DNA of 37,245 bases from positions 1 through 37,245 of IMG/VR virus record IMGVR_UViG_3300031227_004974. The stretch is one strand, 5' to 3'. The translations under genes and the position numbers were made by a program. Source of the DNA: a virus. The notes beneath the pieces are model-generated. The model was not told the DNA's origin. It ran no database searches and saw only the letters and a list, made by a program, of their open reading frames with translations. Numbering within the stretch: position 1 is the first letter of the stretch; every line of letters begins with the position of its first letter. Of the stretch, positions 7,425 to 14,911 are shown piece after piece.

Positions 7425-9431
7425 ATGTTTGAAGCTTTAAGAGAGAGGATTGCTCTGGCCGTCCTTCCCAAAGTCCGAAAGGCAGATAACCCCAACCCTT
7501 ACCATGTCATATCTACACGCCCGGCCGGAGTGCCTGTCTATAGTGACATGACAGTTCATAGAGCGACCCGGGAAGGCTACAAGATGTCGGTGTATGTATT
7601 CCGAGCCGTCCGAACCATCGTCCAGGCAGCGTCAGCTATCCCCTGGATTGTAACGGACAAGAACGGCGAGGAGATCCCCGACCATCAGCTCACTAAAGTA
7701 TTGAAGAATCCCTGCCCTGAGTTCTCTGGCCAGGACTTACAGGAGCTAAAGATTGCCCACCTTTTGCTGGCCGGTAACGCCCTCCAGATGCCGATAATCG
7801 TCGGCCGACAGGTAAAGGAGTTATGGCCGGTGATGCCCGACCTGGTAAGGCCGGTTCCCTCAGATCAACCAGGCGAATGGCTGAAGGGGTGGGAGGTCAC
7901 AAGCTACGACGGCCTCTGGAAGTTGTTTCCGCCCGATCAGTTCCTCCACTTCATGCAGATGGACCCGGGTAATCTTCACTGGGGAACATCGCCATTACTG
8001 GCAGCAGCTCGCACCGTCGACACCGATAACGAGGCCCAGGACACGCAGAAAATCTCCATGCAAAACAGGGCGACACCCGACGGAGTATTTAGCCATGAGG
8101 TGCCACTAACTCCCGAGCAATTCGAGGAAGCCCGGCGCCAGATCCGCGAGAATTACCTGGCCAAGCAAAAGAAGCGGGAGCCGTGGGTACTGGGCGCTGG
8201 AGCCAAGTGGAACCAGATGTCGATGACCCCGGTTGAAATGGATTTTATAGCCTCGCGCCTACAAAACAAAAGGGACGTCGCCGCGGCGTTCGGAATTAGC
8301 CCTATATTCCTGGGGGACCTCGAGCAGTCCAGTTATAACAATATGGCAGAGGCCAGGAAAGCCCTTTATGAGGACGTTGTCATCCCCTTGCTGGACGATG
8401 ACAAGTCTACCCTAAACCTGAAGATTGCGCCGTTGTACGGCGACATTATCATAGCTTACGACACTTCGAAGGTCGCCGCTCTCAGGGAAGACTTTGGCAA
8501 GAAAGTCGAACATGGGAAGGGACTCTGGGCGATGGGCGTACCATTCCAGCAGATCAACGAGCGCTTGGAAATGGGCTTTGAAGAGTTCCCGGGGTGGGAC
8601 GTGGGCTACTTGCCTATGATGCTGGTGCCGACAAACTCACCGGCCCGGGAAGAGGAAGCCGAGAAGATGTCAACCAAAACACTTAACCTCTCGACTGAAG
8701 AGCAGAAGACCATTCACTGGAAGCGCGTGGACACTCGCCGGGTTGCCTGGTGGGGCGTCGTTCAGAAGAAATTTCTGCCGCTCTATAAAGCCCAGGGCGT
8801 CGATGTAGACAAGGCCATCAAAGGCAAGGCCCCGGACAAGCTACTAGCAGCGGCCACTAAAGCTATAGCAGCCGGCCGGTCCGACTGGGAAAAGATGATG
8901 ACCGCAGTCTTAACCACGATTATAGACGACTTTGGAAGCGACACCGCCGACGATCTGGGAGCTGAGAAGTCTGCCGGTCCGGGCGAAGTAAAGTGGATAT
9001 TTGACCCTACGACCCCGGCCATCCGAAAGTGGATCGCTCAGCATGGCGCCGAGGACGTGGTGACCATGGGCGAAACGGACTTGCTCGACGTGAGGCGTGT
9101 TATCCTGGCCGGCGTCGAGGCCAATCGGCCAACCACGACGATAGCCCAGAACCTGCGTTCCTTCTACCTTGACCGATCAGAGTTTAAGGCCATGCGAGTG
9201 GCCAGGACTGAGGTGACGAAGGCCAGCTCATACGGCAGCCTGGAAGCCGCCAAGCAGTCAAAGGTGGTGAGGATTAAGACCTGGCTGACCAGCAGAGACG
9301 ACCGAGTCCGGGACGAGCACATCGCCATGGACGGCGAAGATCAGAAGCTTGACGATCTCTTCAGCAACGGCCTGGACTCCCCCAATGAGCCGATGTGCCG
9401 TTGTGTGCTGACATTTAAGACAGGGAAGTGA
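7425..9431 (+). CDS. Portal protein fused to MuF head-morphogenesis domain
   Basis: 668 residues. Residues about 1-400 are an HK97-family portal: YVFRAVRTIVQAASAIPW, HLLLAGNALQMPIIV, LHWGTSPLLAAARTV and DFIASRLQNKRDVAAAFG with the typical GISPIFLGD. Residues about 560-668 are a MuF/gp7-like domain (RVARTEVTKASSYGSLEAA, TWLTSRDDRVRDEH, and an ending CRCVLTF). Portals form the dodecameric DNA gate at one capsid vertex, and MuF proteins are minor head proteins; in many phages they are two adjacent genes. Here the region around residue 420-560 links them without a stop. The start is 2 bases after the previous stop with TTAGGAG upstream. Confidence 0.92.
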   Translation: MFEALRERIALAVLPKVRKADNPNPYHVISTRPAGVPVYSDMTVHRATREGYKMSVYVFRAVRTIVQAASAIPWIVTDKNGEEIPDHQLTKVLKNPCPEFSGQDLQELKIAHLLLAGNALQMPIIVGRQVKELWPVMPDLVRPVPSDQPGEWLKGWEVTSYDGLWKLFPPDQFLHFMQMDPGNLHWGTSPLLAAARTVDTDNEAQDTQKISMQNRATPDGVFSHEVPLTPEQFEEARRQIRENYLAKQKKREPWVLGAGAKWNQMSMTPVEMDFIASRLQNKRDVAAAFGISPIFLGDLEQSSYNNMAEARKALYEDVVIPLLDDDKSTLNLKIAPLYGDIIIAYDTSKVAALREDFGKKVEHGKGLWAMGVPFQQINERLEMGFEEFPGWDVGYLPMMLVPTNSPAREEEAEKMSTKTLNLSTEEQKTIHWKRVDTRRVAWWGVVQKKFLPLYKAQGVDVDKAIKGKAPDKLLAAATKAIAAGRSDWEKMMTAVLTTIIDDFGSDTADDLGAEKSAGPGEVKWIFDPTTPAIRKWIAQHGAEDVVTMGETDLLDVRRVILAGVEANRPTTTIAQNLRSFYLDRSEFKAMRVARTEVTKASSYGSLEAAKQSKVVRIKTWLTSRDDRVRDEHIAMDGEDQKLDDLFSNGLDSPNEPMCRCVLTFKTGK

Positions 9432-9434
9432 GTC

Positions 9435-9596
9435 ATGTACACTGGCGATAATGTTATCCGCATCGTTAATTATGAAGAAATGATACAGGGTTGCGAGGTT
9501 ATCTTGGAAACCTGTTTTATATTGAACTTGCCCACAAGCCTGGCATGGACATGGGTAAACAGTTACCTGGCAAAATATATCAAAATCGAGGTGTGA
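9435..9596 (+). CDS. Hypothetical protein, 53 aa
   Basis: Small open frame filling the space between the portal and protease genes. ATG lies 3 bases after the portal stop, and the stop is 2 bases before the protease ATG. A weak ribosome site (GGGAAGTGAG) overlaps the portal end. The middle is hydrophobic (CEVILETCFILNLPTSLAW), perhaps one membrane-associated helix. I do not recognise it. The fit to the gap and the coupling favour a real gene, but evidence is modest. Confidence 0.45.
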   Translation: MYTGDNVIRIVNYEEMIQGCEVILETCFILNLPTSLAWTWVNSYLAKYIKIEV

Positions 9597-9598
9597 GC

Positions 9599-10303
9599 AT
9601 GGACAGGGAAATCAAAACAGTGCCATTTGAGATTAAGGAGCTGGACGAAGCCGAGGGAATCTTTACCGGATACGCCGCTACCTTCAGCGATGTCCCGGAT
9701 AGTTACGGCGATATCATCGACAAGGGGGCATTTAAGAAGACCCTGAAAGAGCGGGGAAATCGAGTCAAAGTGCTCTTCAACCATTCCTGGATGGATCCGA
9801 TCGGCAAGCCCGAAGAGTTGGGGGAAGATGACATCGGGCTGCTGGTTAAGGCCAAGCTCAGCCTGGGCGTACAGCGGGCCCGGGAAGTTCTCAGCTTAAT
9901 GAAAGATGGTGTCATCACCGAAATGAGTATCGGCTACGATACGATAAAGCAAACCAGAACCGAGGGGATCAGGCACCTGCAGGAACTTAAACTCTATGAT
10001 GTTTCGCCTGTCATCTTCGCCGCTAATCCTGAAGCTGTTATCACCGGCGTAAAGGCCGGGCGTGTACTCAGTGCCGCGAGCCTCGAGAAGGTCAAAAAGG
10101 CCTTTGATGTCCTCCAGGCACTTCTGGCCGCTGTCGAAGAGGAAGAGGAGCCGGCGAAAGCCACTCAGCTCTCCGAGATAGTAGCCGACGAAGCCGCCAA
10201 ACTGGAAGCATTGGTTGGCACACTGAAGGCAGAAAATGATGGCTTTGATGTCAAGCAAGCCGAAAGGCGCATCGAAGCTATACTCGACCAAATGAGAAAA
10301 TAA
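9599..10303 (+). CDS. HK97-family prohead protease
   Basis: 234 residues, peptidase family U35. The catalytic pair is visible as His62 in VKVLFNHSWMDPIG and Ser110 in ITEMSIGYDT. Flanking family motifs are GYAATFSDVPDSYGDII and DVSPVIFAANPEA. The ATG at 9599 follows CGAGGTG at a good distance; longer in-frame starts upstream overlap the preceding small gene and lack a ribosome site. The enzyme is packaged in the prohead and cleaves the N-terminal delta region of the capsid protein, encoded next. The C-terminal third is a helical, acidic, Ala/Glu-rich tail that may act as scaffold or targeting segment. Confidence 0.93.
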   Translation: MDREIKTVPFEIKELDEAEGIFTGYAATFSDVPDSYGDIIDKGAFKKTLKERGNRVKVLFNHSWMDPIGKPEELGEDDIGLLVKAKLSLGVQRAREVLSLMKDGVITEMSIGYDTIKQTRTEGIRHLQELKLYDVSPVIFAANPEAVITGVKAGRVLSAASLEKVKKAFDVLQALLAAVEEEEEPAKATQLSEIVADEAAKLEALVGTLKAENDGFDVKQAERRIEAILDQMRK

Positions 10304-10319
10304 TCCCGGAGGTATTAAC

Positions 10320-11513
10320 ATGACCCCAAAGGAACTGGCAGACATGATACAGAGTGCAGTCGAAGAACTGCACAAGGCGGTCGAACGCCAGGACGCGGCC
10401 ATCGCTTTGATTGGCTCACCGTCGGCCGAAGAGAAGACCGTTATCAGTACGCTCAATGAGCGCATTGACGAGCTGGAGGTCAAGCTCCAGAGAACGGCAC
10501 TACCGGCTCCCGCCTTACAGACCCCGGCCGAGGCCAAGACCGAGGAAGAGGCGGCCCGCTCGAAGGCCTTTTACAACTGGATAAGAGGCGGCAAAGCCGC
10601 GCTAGAGCCGGCCGAGCGCAAAGCCCTGGTCGAAGACGCTACCGGGCAGTACCTAATCGAGCCCGAAATGGATGCGGATATCGAACGCACCCTGCCGAAG
10701 ATCAATATACTGCGGCCCCTTTGCACCGTCCGCCCCACTAAAAAGGACAGGGTGAAGCTGAAGAGCATCGGCGAGGTAACCGTCGGATGGGGTAAACTCG
10801 AAACCGGCGCCGACATCACTGAGTCGGACATGACCCCCGGAGTGCCGACTTACCAGTACGTCGAGGATCTGTATGGCCTGGCCAAGATAGGTGAGGACGA
10901 ACTGGATGACAGCGACTTCAACCTCAGAGCCCTGTTGAGCGAATCCTTCGCCCGGGCGATCGCCGAGGCTGAAGAGACAGCTTTCTCCGTTGGCGCCGGC
11001 CATGACAGCGAGGAACCGGAAGGCTTCACCGTCAACGCCACTATCCTGGCCGCAACCCGCTCCGTTACGACCTCGAATACTGCTCTCTTCGAAGACTACA
11101 TGAAACTGGTTTACGACTGCCCCAAGCAGTACCGAAAGCAGGGCGTGTTCCTGGTCAAGTCCGCCACCGAGCTGGCACTGAGGGAGCTCCGATCAGCGAC
11201 CGACGCCAACTTTAAAGGGCCGTTCCTCTGGCAGCCGAGCCTGGTGGCTGGTGTGCCCAACTCGTTCCTGGGCTACCCGATCCATGTCCAGGAAGACCTG
11301 GCAGCCTATGCCGGAGTTGTCGCAGTGGTAGCCGCCTTCGGCGACTTCAAACAGGGCTACCGCATCCTTGACCGCGCTGGCACTACCCTTCAGAGGCTGG
11401 CCGAGCTCTACGCCGAGGCCGGGCTTATAGGCTTCAAGATAAAGAAGCGCGTCGGTGGCTCCGCCATTAAACCATCCAAGAAGGCGATCTGCTTACTATC
11501 CGATAAGGCTTAG
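10320..11513 (+). CDS. HK97-fold major capsid protein
   Basis: 397 residues behind a strong GGAGG. Residues about 1-85 are a predicted coiled-coil delta/scaffold segment (ELADMIQSAVEELHKAV, then STLNERIDELEVKL), followed by a low-complexity linker where the protease should cut. The mature part shows HK97 capsid features: IRGGKAALEPAERKAL, a TGQYLIEPEMDADI strand, VPTYQYVEDLYGLAKIGEDEL in the E-loop/spine region, LLSESFARAIAEAEETAFSVG and FLGYPIHVQEDL in the A-domain. It lies between protease and head-completion genes, the usual place. Expected to be the most abundant head protein. Confidence 0.93.
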   Translation: MTPKELADMIQSAVEELHKAVERQDAAIALIGSPSAEEKTVISTLNERIDELEVKLQRTALPAPALQTPAEAKTEEEAARSKAFYNWIRGGKAALEPAERKALVEDATGQYLIEPEMDADIERTLPKINILRPLCTVRPTKKDRVKLKSIGEVTVGWGKLETGADITESDMTPGVPTYQYVEDLYGLAKIGEDELDDSDFNLRALLSESFARAIAEAEETAFSVGAGHDSEEPEGFTVNATILAATRSVTTSNTALFEDYMKLVYDCPKQYRKQGVFLVKSATELALRELRSATDANFKGPFLWQPSLVAGVPNSFLGYPIHVQEDLAAYAGVVAVVAAFGDFKQGYRILDRAGTTLQRLAELYAEAGLIGFKIKKRVGGSAIKPSKKAICLLSDKA

Positions 11514-11545
11514 TAGCAGGTAAGCGAATAGAGTCGAAATAAGTC

Positions 11546-11570
11546 GGGGCGGTGAAATTGATTCCGCCCC
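11546..11570 (+). promoter_or_regulatory. Intergenic hairpin after the capsid gene
   Basis: GGGGCGG/CCGCCCC, a perfect 7-bp GC stem with an 11-base AT-rich loop, placed directly before the ribosome site AAAGGAAGTGAG of the next gene. No T run follows, so full termination is unlikely; it may shield or stabilise mRNA ends. Confidence 0.6.
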
Positions 11571-11584
11571 AAAGGAAGTGAGAT

Positions 11585-12385
11585 ATGACAGCAAAAATGC
11601 ACAGGATGCACTTACCCAAAGTCGGAGAGGGCGTAATCTACTTACCCGGTGGTGTGCCCTTTGAGGCGGATGATGCGCCTCTTCCATACCCCGCTGGAGC
11701 GTATATGAGGCTCGGTAATAAGGAGTTCATCTACGCTATAGCTGGGAATACTCTCAATCCTGACAAGGGAGCCAAGAATTCCTTGACTCAGAAAGTCGGT
11801 CAGGTGGCTCTTGCTGCGGGTTCTCTACTTGGAGCGACATCAATATCTCTCACTATAGCTACAGGTACTGAAATTGCTGAAGATGAACTCAAAGGTGGGG
11901 AGGTCGTAGTTTTTCCGCACGATGAGAACTCCTTCACTCGGGGCATAGTCAGCAACAATGCGATAGCTACAGGAGTGGGAGGCACGCTGGTGCTTCAGTT
12001 GGACTCTCCTATACCGGTGGCCGTTGATATCACAGCCGACCACGCCGAATGCATGGCCAGTCCATACTCCGCTGTTGTTCAGGGGAACGAGAAAACGCAA
12101 CCAGTTATGGGTATCCCAACGGTAGTAGCGACAGTGAATCAAGGCCTATGGCTTCAGGTGTCAGGTCCGTGCTGGGTTGCACCGCAATCGTTGGTCGGTG
12201 TCGGTGGTAACACTGGGCTGATTTTTAGGCACGACGGCTCGCTAGAACCCATCCTGAATACTGCGACTAATCTTGCAGTCCCAGATGGGGACAATGATAC
12301 GACTCAGTATGCCGGATTTGTTATATCTGAAGCGGCTGGAGGGACTCAGGCTGCACCCTTCGTCATGCTCCAGATAGCTCACTAA
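11585..12385 (+). CDS. Putative head structural/decoration protein, 266 aa
   Basis: I do not recognise a precise family. The protein is rich in Gly, Ala, Val and Thr and looks all-beta (EGVIYLPGGVPFEADDAPLP, SLLGATSISLTIATGTEI, GGTLVLQLDSPIPVAVDI), with no membrane or signal segment. It lies right after the major capsid gene and is bounded by a terminator, the usual place of a decoration or head-fibre protein. Codons are more AT-rich than in the capsid gene. It has its own upstream hairpin and ribosome site, so its level may be set separately. Confidence 0.65.
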   Translation: MTAKMHRMHLPKVGEGVIYLPGGVPFEADDAPLPYPAGAYMRLGNKEFIYAIAGNTLNPDKGAKNSLTQKVGQVALAAGSLLGATSISLTIATGTEIAEDELKGGEVVVFPHDENSFTRGIVSNNAIATGVGGTLVLQLDSPIPVAVDITADHAECMASPYSAVVQGNEKTQPVMGIPTVVATVNQGLWLQVSGPCWVAPQSLVGVGGNTGLIFRHDGSLEPILNTATNLAVPDGDNDTTQYAGFVISEAAGGTQAAPFVMLQIAH

Positions 12386-12388
12386 CTC

Positions 12389-12426
12389 AGGAGCTCCCGC
12401 CTCGAGCGGGGGTGTCCTCCTTTTTT
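12389..12426 (+). terminator. Rho-independent terminator after the head block
   Basis: Stem CTCCCGC/GCGGGGG (one T-G pair) around CTCGA, extended by AGGA/TCCT pairing across an internal loop, then a run of six T (12421-12426). It probably lets some transcription through, since head-tail genes follow with no clear promoter. Confidence 0.7.
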
Positions 12427-12458
12427 CCTGGAGGGGGTGGGCGACTGCCCCCTCTAGG
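12427..12458 (+). promoter_or_regulatory. Second hairpin between terminator and next gene
   Basis: An 11-bp stem, CCTGGAGGGGG with CCCCCTCTAGG (one G-T pair), loop of 10 bases. It begins directly after the T run of the terminator and ends about 20 bases before the ribosome site AGGGAGG (12477-12483). Same placement as the hairpins at 3610, 4092 and 11546. Confidence 0.65.
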
Positions 12459-12491
12459 TTCTCCAAAACAAAAAACAGGGAGGTCATTAAA

Positions 12492-12791
12492 ATGATCTTG
12501 CGAATACTGGAGACAGTTTCGTTACCAGGCGTCGGGTGTTTCAGCCCGGGCGCCAGAGTCAATATCCCCAAGGAAACCGCCGATAGATGGGTGGCGGATG
12601 GCAAAGCCATGGGCTTCGACGGGAAGTCCTTCAACCCGGCCGCTAACAAGATGACGGCCCCAGGCGAGAACAAGGAAGATGCAGTACCGCCGGCGGTAAT
12701 TCCCCCTGGTCAATACTGTTGCTCTAAGTGCAAAACGCTACACCGGGAAACCTCGAAGACCGGCAAGAAGCACCTGCAGTTCAAAGTCTAA
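12492..12791 (+). CDS. Hypothetical protein with C-terminal Cys motif, 99 aa
   Basis: Strong AGGGAGG before the ATG. The N-terminal half resembles short phage head proteins that carry a compact beta domain (ETVSLPGVGCFSPGARVNIP, then ETADRWVADGKAMGF). A Pro/Ala-rich linker follows, then a short C-terminal motif YCCSKCKTLHRETSKTGKKH that could bind zinc with few ligands. It sits between the decoration-like gene and the connector, so a head-completion or accessory structural role is likely (inference). Confidence 0.65.
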   Translation: MILRILETVSLPGVGCFSPGARVNIPKETADRWVADGKAMGFDGKSFNPAANKMTAPGENKEDAVPPAVIPPGQYCCSKCKTLHRETSKTGKKHLQFKV

Positions 12792-12813
12792 ATAACACCG
12801 GGAACAATTTGAG

Positions 12814-12900
12814 ATGAAAATAGATAGGCAGCATAGACAGATTCAGGAACTAAAACAGAAAATTAGAGAGTTAGAGGAGAAAGCAAATGGCTCTAAGTGA
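12814..12900 (+). CDS. Possible mini-protein, 28 aa, coiled coil
   Basis: Very short frame of almost only charged and polar helix-forming residues (QHRQIQELKQKIRELEEKA shows heptad spacing). It overlaps the next gene start, and its end carries that gene's ribosome site (GAGGAGAAAG). Its own ribosome site is poor. It may be a genuine coupling peptide or only leader sequence. Confidence 0.3.
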   Translation: MKIDRQHRQIQELKQKIRELEEKANGSK

Positions 12901-13687
12901 TATCGCCCTAGTTTCACTCACGCAAGCAAAGTCACATCTTCGTGTCGATGCGGCGGCCAGTCTCCGGATTGACGCCGAGTATGTGGGCGTGGGCGATGAT
13001 GCCGACTTAACCTTCGACCTCGATAATACTCCGGTTAGCGGCAGCCTTCAGCTCTATGTTAATAACGTGCTTCAGACCGAAACGACCCATTTCTCGATTA
13101 CCGGGGCAGATATTACTTTTGTAACTGCTCCCCCTCTTAACCATGGTATAACTGCCAACTATGATTATGCTGCCGGAGCTGGCACTTTTGAGAGCTATGA
13201 TGATGAGCTACTGGAGAACCTAATCAATGCCGCCACCAAGAAAGCAGAGGATTATACAGGGAGGGCATTTGTCCAGCGTGAGATTGTCGAGACGCACATA
13301 GGAGATAATAAGCAAGTCCTCAGGCTCTATAAACAGCCGGTGGTCAGCATAGATACTATAACCGCCGGCGGTGATGCGCTCACCAGTTGGAGCGAGAGGC
13401 TTACCATCGGCAGATTATATCACTCCGTCGTCTGGCCATTAGATTATGAGATAGTGGTTACTTACACTGCGGGATATGGCGCGACCAGGGCGGCCACTCA
13501 GGCGTTAGTACCTGATGCGGTGGCCGCAGTTCTGATGATGGTCGCCTATCTTTATGAGAATAGGACAGATCTGGTCAAGGCCGAGAGTGTCGCCGGCATC
13601 GGGGCGGTGACATACGATACCCCGCTTTGCGTTTTGAAATCAGGAGCTAATCTGTTATTGAATCCTCTGCGAGTTAGTGTGCTATGA
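12887..13687 (+). CDS. Head-tail connector (gp6-like) with inserted beta domain
   Basis: 266 residues. The start (ALVSLTQAKSHLRVD) and the later DDELLENLINAATKKAEDYTGRAF belong to the gp6-like/YqbG head-tail connector family, which forms a ring under the portal. Usually these two motifs are separated by a few residues. Here about 70 residues intervene (roughly 26-98), with features of a small beta sandwich often seen in phage structural proteins (DLTFDLDNTPVSGSLQLYVN, then ITFVTAPPLNHGITANYDY). The C-terminal part continues as in the family (YTAGYGA, then PDAVAAVLMMVAYLYENR). ATGA overlap with the next gene. Confidence 0.82.
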   Translation: MALSDIALVSLTQAKSHLRVDAAASLRIDAEYVGVGDDADLTFDLDNTPVSGSLQLYVNNVLQTETTHFSITGADITFVTAPPLNHGITANYDYAAGAGTFESYDDELLENLINAATKKAEDYTGRAFVQREIVETHIGDNKQVLRLYKQPVVSIDTITAGGDALTSWSERLTIGRLYHSVVWPLDYEIVVTYTAGYGATRAATQALVPDAVAAVLMMVAYLYENRTDLVKAESVAGIGAVTYDTPLCVLKSGANLLLNPLRVSVL

Positions 13688-13998
13688 GTTTGGCCAATAT
13701 ATTAAAAGATCGAGTGACAGTGCAGCTCAGATCAACGACAGCGACCTCGACAGGGGAAACGGTTACCTGGACACCTGTGGAGACCCGGCACTGCCGTGTC
13801 GTGCCATTGAGTGCTGCGGCGATAGCCATATACCAACAGCTCCAGAGCCAAGTTTCCCACAAAGTTATATTCCGGGGCAGCATTAGCCTAAGCCTTGGCG
13901 ATAACCGGCTGCTCTGGGGCAGTAAGACGCTGGAGCCGGTCGGGCCCATCCAGACCCTCGACGATAAAACAACCCTGGTCATGGTGAAGGAAGTCTAA
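13684..13998 (+). CDS. Head-tail adaptor/head closure protein
   Basis: 104 residues, typical size for the SPP1 gp16-like head-tail joining family. It has the usual order: ILKDRVTVQLRS at the start, TWTPVETRHCRVVPLSA, HKVIFRGSISLSLGDNRLLW, and a closing beta strand TTLVMVKEV. It forms the ring below the connector that closes the head. It overlaps both neighbours (ATGA upstream, TAATG downstream), so translation is coupled in this cluster. Confidence 0.8.
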   Translation: MSLANILKDRVTVQLRSTTATSTGETVTWTPVETRHCRVVPLSAAAIAIYQQLQSQVSHKVIFRGSISLSLGDNRLLWGSKTLEPVGPIQTLDDKTTLVMVKEV

Positions 13999-14411
13999 TG
14001 GCAGATAATACTAAGCTAGTCTGGAAAACCGACGACGTGCTGCGCGCCATTGATGACGGCGCCATCAACCGAATGAGTGAGGCGGTCAACGAGGTCCGAA
14101 CCGTAACTCTCGAGACACTATCCGGGCAGCGCTCCGGTCGAACTTATTTCGTCCCTGGTACCCAAAAGACATATACAGCATCAGCTCCGGGTGAACCGCC
14201 GGCACAGGTTACCAGTGGACTGAGGCAATCAGTCCGGGGTGTTATCGAGAGCACAGGCCCGACGCTGGATGGCGTAGTTGGGACTCCCCTGTCATACGGC
14301 GCGAGGCTCGAGAAGGGTGACTCGACGATGGCTCCGCGACCCTGGCTGAAGCCGAGTTTTGAGAAGGCCCAGGATAAAGTGAAAGCTATCTTTGCGAGGA
14401 AGTGGTTTTAA
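13998..14411 (+). CDS. HK97 gp10-like tail-joining protein
   Basis: 137 residues. The C-terminal pattern GARLEKGDSTMAPRPWLKPSFEKAQDKVKAIF is characteristic of HK97 gp10-like minor tail/neck proteins. The N-terminal helix (NRMSEAVNEVRTVTLETL) and TSGLRQSVRGVIE also fit. It acts between head closure and tail terminator proteins. TAATG overlaps on both sides. Confidence 0.82.
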   Translation: MADNTKLVWKTDDVLRAIDDGAINRMSEAVNEVRTVTLETLSGQRSGRTYFVPGTQKTYTASAPGEPPAQVTSGLRQSVRGVIESTGPTLDGVVGTPLSYGARLEKGDSTMAPRPWLKPSFEKAQDKVKAIFARKWF

Positions 14412-14848
14412 TGACAGTTGATTTAGAGCGAAGCCTGATTAACTATATATGGACTCTTCTAACCGCCGATACTACGCTGAAGGCGCTCATGGGCGGGATA
14501 GTCCGGCTATATCTTGACTGGGCAACGCCGGATGCTGTATTCCCTTACCTGGTGCACCGGCTCGATATTCGGAAGAATGAAGGCACCCACGTCGTACAAC
14601 GTGCCACCTATTACCTGGATATTTGGAGCCACAACCCAAGCGCCAACGAGGCCTATTCCATCCGGGAGCGAGTAGTGCAATTACTCGACGAGCTGATCTT
14701 CAACACCGACGATGTCACCCGGGTGCATATAGAGTTTAGCACTAGCGGCAGCGTCCCCGAAGTCGAACAGGACATCTGGCACCGGGCAACCATGTGGGAA
14801 TTGATATTCCGGCGCAAGTCCGAGGCGACGGCTATAGAGGGGAGGTAA
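14411..14848 (+). CDS. Tail terminator/completion protein (DUF3168-like)
   Basis: 145 residues. ATG at 14411 overlaps the preceding stop (TAATG); an earlier in-frame GTG is less likely. It has the family layout: N-terminal helix (LERSLINYIWTLLTADTTLK), FPYLVHRL, a YYLDIWSHNPSANEAY motif, a VVQLLDEL helix and a final strand. Such proteins cap the tail tube and join it to the head. It is followed by the major tail gene, as expected. Confidence 0.8.
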   Translation: MTVDLERSLINYIWTLLTADTTLKALMGGIVRLYLDWATPDAVFPYLVHRLDIRKNEGTHVVQRATYYLDIWSHNPSANEAYSIRERVVQLLDELIFNTDDVTRVHIEFSTSGSVPEVEQDIWHRATMWELIFRRKSEATAIEGR

Positions 14849-14911
14849 GCATGGTGTGAATAACAGTTGTTTCAATGAGACTAGTAAATATAATTTTGGA
14901 GGTACAATCAA

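Noticed and set aside
14867-14894. TTGTTT...TATAAT before the major tail gene
   Set aside because: The -35 is poor and the predicted transcript start would fall in the ribosome site; probably just an AT-rich leader.
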